Origin: JBDNIO01 sp041688215
GTDB lineage: Bacteria > Pseudomonadota > Gammaproteobacteria > Nevskiales > Salinisphaeraceae
DNA length: 28,129 nt
Direction of reading: 5' to 3'
Assembly (NCBI GenBank): GCA_041688215.1
Contig: JBDNIO010000031.1
Span: 1-28,129 of the forward strand
Notes under the pieces: generated by a model
What the model was told of the DNA's origin: nothing
Database searches by the model: none
What the model saw: the letters and a program-made list of their open reading frames with translations, nothing else
Shown here: in pieces, positions 24,037 to 28,129 of the stretch
Numbering within the stretch: the stretch's first letter is position 1
How the letters are laid out: every line of letters begins with the position of its first letter
Position numbers and translations under genes: made by a program

Positions 24037-25476
24037 ATGCAATCTATGCCCTCATTTTCTGATGCCAACGTCCTGGTTGTGGGCGATGTCATGCTCGACC
24101 GCTACTGGCACGGCGACACGGGCCGCATTTCGCCGGAAGCGCCCGTACCGGTGGTGCGCATCGGGCGTGAAGAATACCGCCTGGGCGGCGCCGGCAACGT
24201 GGCCCTCAACCTGGCATCGATCGGCGTAAAAACTACCCTGATCGGCGTGGTAGGAGACGACGAACCGGGGCGCGTAATGCGCCGATTGCTCGCGGATTCC
24301 GGCATCGACGCGCCGCTGGTGCGCAGCCCGAGCCATCCCACCATCGCCAAGCTGCGCGTTATCAGCCGCAACCAGCAATTGATCCGACTGGATTTTGAAG
24401 AGTCCTTCGACGCTCAGGCCGCGTTCGACCCGCAATCGCTGCAGGATGCCTTCGCGCTGGCCCTGCCCACAGCAGGCGCGGTGATATTTTCTGATTACGG
24501 AAAAGGCACGCTAAGAGAAGTTTCAGACCTGATTACGGCAGCGAAAAATGCAGGAAAACCGGTGCTGGTCGACCCCAAAGGCATAGACTGGACGCGCTAC
24601 ACTTCAGCCAGCGTAGTCACACCTAACCTGGCCGAATTCGAGGCTGTGGCCGGTACGGCCATCAACGACGTTGACCTGGCCGCCAAGGCAAATATAGTAC
24701 GCAAGCAATTTGGCCTGCAAGCATTACTCGTTACCCGCAGCGAACGCGGCATGACCCTGTTCCAGGACGAAAACAGTCATCACATGCCAGCACACGCCCA
24801 GGAAGTATTCGATGTTACCGGCGCCGGCGACACCGTAATCGCCATGCTCGCTGCGGGACTGGCCGCGGGTGAAAGCATGGCCAGCGCCGCGGGGCTGTCC
24901 AATCTGGCCGCCGGTGTGGTGGTGGCCAAGCTGGGAACCGCCAGCGTGAGCCTGGCCGAATTACGGCGCGCCGCACGCAGCCGCCACAGTCAGGCGCGCG
25001 GCCTGCTCGACGAGGATGAGTTACTCGGCTACGTGGAAGAAGCGCGCGCCCACGGCGAACGTGTGGTCATGACCAACGGCTGTTTCGATATCCTGCACCC
25101 CGGCCATATTCAATACCTGGAAGCCGCCCGTGCGCTGGGCGATTGGCTGATTGTTGCGGTGAACGATGACGACTCCGTGCGTCGTTTGAAAGGTGCCACC
25201 CGGCCAATCAATAATCTGGAACAGCGCATGCAAGTGCTCAAGGGCCTGTCCGCGGTCGACTGGGTAGTACCTTTTAATGAACAAACGCCGGAACGCCTGA
25301 TCTGCAAGATCAAGCCGGACCTGCTGGTTAAGGGCGGGGATTACGCCATAGAGAATATTGCCGGCGCAAAGTGCGTGCAGGACGCCGGCGGCGAAGTGCG
25401 CGTGCTGGACTTCGTAGACGGCTACTCTACGTCTAAAATAATCGACCGCATACAAGCCGCGGATAATCAGGAATAA
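24037..25476 (+). CDS. hldE: Bifunctional D-glycero-beta-D-manno-heptose-7-phosphate kinase / heptose-1-phosphate adenylyltransferase
   Basis: 479 aa, against 477 in E. coli. The N-terminal ribokinase (PfkB) domain has VVGDVMLDRYWHGDTGRISP and the catalytic DVTGAGDTV (Asp265). The C-terminal nucleotidyltransferase domain has TNGCFDILHPGHIQYL with HPGH at 354-357. Fusion of both activities is usual in gammaproteobacteria. It makes ADP-D,D-heptose, which HldD (19337-20284) converts. waaA starts nine bases after its stop, so the two are likely one unit. The Shine-Dalgarno is weak (TAAAG). A TATGAT at 24003-24008 is a possible -10 with no clear -35. Confidence 0.97.
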   Translation: MQSMPSFSDANVLVVGDVMLDRYWHGDTGRISPEAPVPVVRIGREEYRLGGAGNVALNLASIGVKTTLIGVVGDDEPGRVMRRLLADSGIDAPLVRSPSHPTIAKLRVISRNQQLIRLDFEESFDAQAAFDPQSLQDAFALALPTAGAVIFSDYGKGTLREVSDLITAAKNAGKPVLVDPKGIDWTRYTSASVVTPNLAEFEAVAGTAINDVDLAAKANIVRKQFGLQALLVTRSERGMTLFQDENSHHMPAHAQEVFDVTGAGDTVIAMLAAGLAAGESMASAAGLSNLAAGVVVAKLGTASVSLAELRRAARSRHSQARGLLDEDELLGYVEEARAHGERVVMTNGCFDILHPGHIQYLEAARALGDWLIVAVNDDDSVRRLKGATRPINNLEQRMQVLKGLSAVDWVVPFNEQTPERLICKIKPDLLVKGGDYAIENIAGAKCVQDAGGEVRVLDFVDGYSTSKIIDRIQAADNQE

Positions 25477-25484
25477 ACGCGCTT

Positions 25485-26762
25485 ATGCGTTGGCTATATA
25501 GCCTCTTGCTCTATCTGATACTGCCTTTCGCCTTACTGTATTTCACCTGGCGGGGGTTGCGTGAGCCCGGCTATTTCAGCGGCTGGGGCCAGCGGCTTGG
25601 GTTTGGCGGCAAGCCACCGCAGTCCGGAATCTGGATACACGCCGCCTCAGTCGGCGAAGTGCAAGCCGCCGTGCCGCTTGTTAAAGCCCTGGCCGAGCGC
25701 TATCCGGATATGGCTTTAACGGTGACCACGTTCACCCCGACCGGACGCCAGCGCGCGCGCAAGGCGATGCCGGAATCGATCTATATTCAATTCCTGCCAC
25801 TGGATTTGCCGCACGCCATATGGCTTTTTCTGCGCCGCCTGCGGCCGCGCCTCGGCATAATCATAGAAACAGAATTGTGGCCAAACCTGTTGCACGGCTG
25901 TGGTAGAAATAAGGTGCCGGTACTCCTGGCAAACGCCAGTATTTCCACCCGCTCGGCGCAAAGTTACCAGCAATGGCCGTTGCGCAGTCTGATTCGTCCG
26001 GCGGTAAACCAAATCACTCAAATTGCCGCTGCCAGCGACGCAGACGCACAAGCGTTCCACCAACTAGGCGTGGCGAACGATCGTATCGCGAATACAGGCA
26101 ATCTGAAGTTTGATCTCGAGCTACCTCCCGGTCTGGAAGTGGAAGGCGAGCGCTTGCGCGACCAGTGGCAGGTAGGTAATCGCCCCGTATGGATTGCTGC
26201 CAGCACCCATCCCGGCGAAGAGAGCATCGTGCTTGATGCCTTGCGGATATTGCACAAAACCCATCCCAATGCCTTGCTGGTGCTGGTGCCCCGACACCCG
26301 CAGCATTTTGCAGGCGTAGCCGTGCTGTGTAACGAGCGCGGCTTCAAAACAGCAGTGCGCAGTAAAAAACAGCAGGTCGATGCGCAAACCCAGATCATGC
26401 TGGGCGATACCCTGGGCGAATTGACGCTGCTGTACGCCACCGCCGATGTCGCCCTGGTCGGTGGCAGCCTGGTACGCGGTATCGGAGGCCACAACTTGCT
26501 GGAACCGGCCGCGATGCGATTACCGATCGTGATCGGCAAACATGCCTATGACTGGGCCGATGTCGCGTCTTGGTTGCAAGCAGAAGCTGCGCTGTGTCAA
26601 GTAGCCGATGCGCCCACCTTGGCCGCGGCAATTGCCGAGTGTTTGGAAGACGATATTGGTCGTAAACTCGCGGGCATTGCCGCGGTTCGCGTAGTGGAAG
26701 AGCATGGGGGTACCCTGGAACGCACCTTGCGGCTGATTCCCGCTTTGCTCACGTCGGGGTAG
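25485..26762 (+). CDS. waaA: Kdo transferase (GT30)
   Basis: 425 aa, the usual length. It attaches Kdo from CMP-Kdo to lipid IVA at the inner membrane. Seen: an N-terminal membrane anchor (residues 1-20, LYSLLLYLILPFALLYF), REPGYFSGWGQRLG, IWIHAASVGEVQA with the conserved base Glu58, TTFTPTGRQRA, ETELWPNLL, ASTHPGEE and ALVGGSLVRGIGGHNLLEPA. Whether it adds one or two Kdo cannot be told by eye; presence of KdkA nearby favours one. Confidence 0.96.
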   Translation: MRWLYSLLLYLILPFALLYFTWRGLREPGYFSGWGQRLGFGGKPPQSGIWIHAASVGEVQAAVPLVKALAERYPDMALTVTTFTPTGRQRARKAMPESIYIQFLPLDLPHAIWLFLRRLRPRLGIIIETELWPNLLHGCGRNKVPVLLANASISTRSAQSYQQWPLRSLIRPAVNQITQIAAASDADAQAFHQLGVANDRIANTGNLKFDLELPPGLEVEGERLRDQWQVGNRPVWIAASTHPGEESIVLDALRILHKTHPNALLVLVPRHPQHFAGVAVLCNERGFKTAVRSKKQQVDAQTQIMLGDTLGELTLLYATADVALVGGSLVRGIGGHNLLEPAAMRLPIVIGKHAYDWADVASWLQAEAALCQVADAPTLAAAIAECLEDDIGRKLAGIAAVRVVEEHGGTLERTLRLIPALLTSG

Positions 26763-26782
26763 ACTACTGGTGACTGCGTTTG

Positions 26783-26810
26783 CTTGAATTTACACATCCG
26801 CAACCTAAAT
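26783..26810 (+). promoter_or_regulatory. Possible sigma-32-like promoter before cbpA
   Basis: CTTGAA (26783-26788) matches the heat-shock -35 consensus exactly. CCTAAAT (26804-26810), 15 bp on, is only a partial match to the -10. TATACT near 26871 could instead be a housekeeping -10, but it has no good -35. Either is plausible in the 123-bp gap between waaA and the DnaJ-like gene. Confidence 0.22.
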
Positions 26811-26885
26811 TTTACATGGCACGCCGGTATTCTTGGTGCGCGAGGCCTGGGTAAGTAGTAGCCGCTTTATACTCTAAGCAAATCT

Positions 26886-27830
26886 ATGAAATACAAAGAC
26901 TATTATAAAACGCTCGGCGTGGAACGTGACGCCCAGCAAGATGCGATCAAGCGCGCCTACCGCCGGCTTGCACGTAAATACCACCCCGATGTCAGCAAGG
27001 AAAAAGACGCGGAAAAGCGCTTCCAACAGGTCAACGAAGCCTACCAAGTACTGCAAGACCCGGAAAAGCGAAAAGCCTACGATCAGTTAGGCGAAAACTG
27101 GCAAGCCGCGCAAAATTTCCGGTCACCACCAGGCGGGCAGCAACAAGGGGCAGGCAAAGCAGGCCCGGACTTTGGTAACGCGGATGATTACAGCGATTTC
27201 TTTTCGTCTATTTTTAGTGGTGACCACGGCCGCCCCGGCGCGGGTGCTTACGGGCGTGCACAAATGAAAGGCGAGGATGTGGACGCAAGCATCCAAATTC
27301 CGATTGAAGATGCCTACCACGGTGCCAGCCACAGCCTGAGCCTGGACGTGCCGGAGTTAGACGCGCAAGCTCGTCTAGTTTCAAAGCGGCGTACGCTTAA
27401 CGTGAAAATCCCCAAAGGGGTGAGCGCCAAGCAACGTATACGACTGGAAGGCCAGGGCGGGCCGGGCTTTGGCGGCGCGCCGGCCGGAGATTTATACTTA
27501 AGAATCGAATTTAAACCGCACCGCTTGTATAGCGCACAAGGCAAAGACCTGTACCTGGACTTGCCGGTGGCGCCTTGGGAAGCTGCGCTCGGCGTCGCCG
27601 TGAAAGTACCGACACTGGGCGGTAAGGTAGACTTAAAAGTCCCCGCCGGCGCACGCTCCGGACAAAAGCTGCGGCTCAAAGGACGTGGCCTGCCGGGCAA
27701 ACCGCCCGGTGATCAATACGCCGTGTTGCAAGTCGTAGCGCCCAAGGCGGATAACGACAAAATCAAAAAAATCTACGAACAACTGCAAAGCGAGGCGGAC
27801 TTTAATCCACGCGCCGCGCTGGGAGTGTAG
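26886..27830 (+). CDS. cbpA: DnaJ-family co-chaperone CbpA (curved DNA-binding protein type)
   Basis: 314 aa class B J-protein. The J domain (residues about 4-70) has HPD at 33-35 within ARKYHPDVSKEKDAEKRFQ. A Gly/Phe-rich linker follows (about 78-125, with SDFFSSIFSGDHGRPG), then the two beta-barrel C-terminal domains with no CxxCxGxG zinc repeats, which separates CbpA from DnaJ. It stimulates DnaK ATPase and in E. coli also binds DNA. It is paired with cbpM five bases downstream, its known modulator. Confidence 0.93.
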   Translation: MKYKDYYKTLGVERDAQQDAIKRAYRRLARKYHPDVSKEKDAEKRFQQVNEAYQVLQDPEKRKAYDQLGENWQAAQNFRSPPGGQQQGAGKAGPDFGNADDYSDFFSSIFSGDHGRPGAGAYGRAQMKGEDVDASIQIPIEDAYHGASHSLSLDVPELDAQARLVSKRRTLNVKIPKGVSAKQRIRLEGQGGPGFGGAPAGDLYLRIEFKPHRLYSAQGKDLYLDLPVAPWEAALGVAVKVPTLGGKVDLKVPAGARSGQKLRLKGRGLPGKPPGDQYAVLQVVAPKADNDKIKKIYEQLQSEADFNPRAALGV

Positions 27831-27835
27831 AGTCG

Positions 27836-28129
27836 ATGGCCCACACCGAAAAACGCTACGAACTCACCGGCACTGTGGTCGATGAGCGTATTAAATTTAC
27901 CCTGCGCGAGTTCTGTCACGTCTGCGGTGTACACACTGATCTGGTGCTGGAGATGGTCGAGGAAGGCGTCATCGAACCCCATGGTGAGCGCCCCGAGGAA
28001 TGGGTTTTCGCGGGCCGTGCGCTAATCCGTGCGCAAACAGCTTTACGCCTGGTTCACGATCTGCGGCTCAACCTGCCTGGTGCTGCATTGGCGCTCGACC
28101 TGCTCGAGGATCTCGATCGCTTGCGCTAA
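27836..28129 (+). CDS. cbpM: Chaperone modulator CbpM
   Basis: 97 aa, against 101 in E. coli. It binds the CbpA J domain and inhibits its DnaK stimulation and DNA binding. Seen: FTLREFCHVCGVHTDLVLEMVEEGVIEP, a MerR-like helix-turn-helix, then EWVFAGRALIRAQTALRLVHDLRLNLPGAALALDLLEDLDRLR, the helical CbpM tail. The gene is complete; its TAA is the last codon of the window. It starts six bases after the cbpA stop. Confidence 0.92.
   Translation: MAHTEKRYELTGTVVDERIKFTLREFCHVCGVHTDLVLEMVEEGVIEPHGERPEEWVFAGRALIRAQTALRLVHDLRLNLPGAALALDLLEDLDRLR

Overview
The window reads as a chromosomal segment of a Gram-negative proteobacterium, most likely a gammaproteobacterium. This rests on the gene content: a fused hldE, waaA, waaF, a KdkA-type Kdo kinase, an LpxL-type acyltransferase, glnE and a cbpA-cbpM pair. 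Base composition is moderately GC-rich by eye. Almost all genes lie on the + strand and are tightly packed. I see no tRNA, rRNA or CRISPR array.

Region 1 (1-2000) is mobile and decayed. It opens with the C-terminal end of an IS630-like transposase reading frame (1-129). A 250-bp MITE-like element with 14-bp perfect terminal inverted repeats beginning and ending in CTAG follows (137-386). Next is an OmpA-family outer-membrane protein gene (532-1927) with two single-base frameshifts, no ATG start, a collagen-like Gly-X-Y insert in its barrel part, and an intact strong terminator.

Region 2 (2000-11815) is the most unusual part. A MalT-type LuxR regulator, probably starting at CTG, precedes four overlapping or abutting genes in the order HyuA-like, small zinc-finger gamma subunit, HyuA-like, HyuB-like. 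Order and sizes match apc1-apc2-apc3-apc4, the core of the ATP-dependent acetophenone carboxylase, and the proteins are also related to acetone carboxylase AcxABC. No apc5-like gene follows, and no obvious gene for processing the product lies in the window. It is probably a ketone carboxylase of unknown substrate.

Region 3 (11816-28129) is a surface-polysaccharide and LPS-core block interleaved with housekeeping genes. It begins with UDP-glucuronate decarboxylase, a methyltransferase, a frameshifted GT4 glycosyltransferase and a WaaE-like GT2 glycosyltransferase. It continues with glnE, an unknown six-TM membrane protein, hldD, waaF, ilvE and kdkA, then lpxL on the - strand. It ends with hldE, waaA, cbpA and cbpM. 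hldE and hldD make ADP-heptose, waaF transfers heptose, waaA adds Kdo, kdkA phosphorylates Kdo, and lpxL acylates lipid A. A second MITE-like element (19146-19330) fills the gap before hldD and appears to supply its Shine-Dalgarno sequence. Both MITE-like elements share a 20-nt internal motif at 18 of 20 positions.

Three genes' worth of evidence (two shifts in ompA, one in the GT4 gene) show one-base losses of the same sign. They may be real decay or assembly error, and raw reads would settle it.
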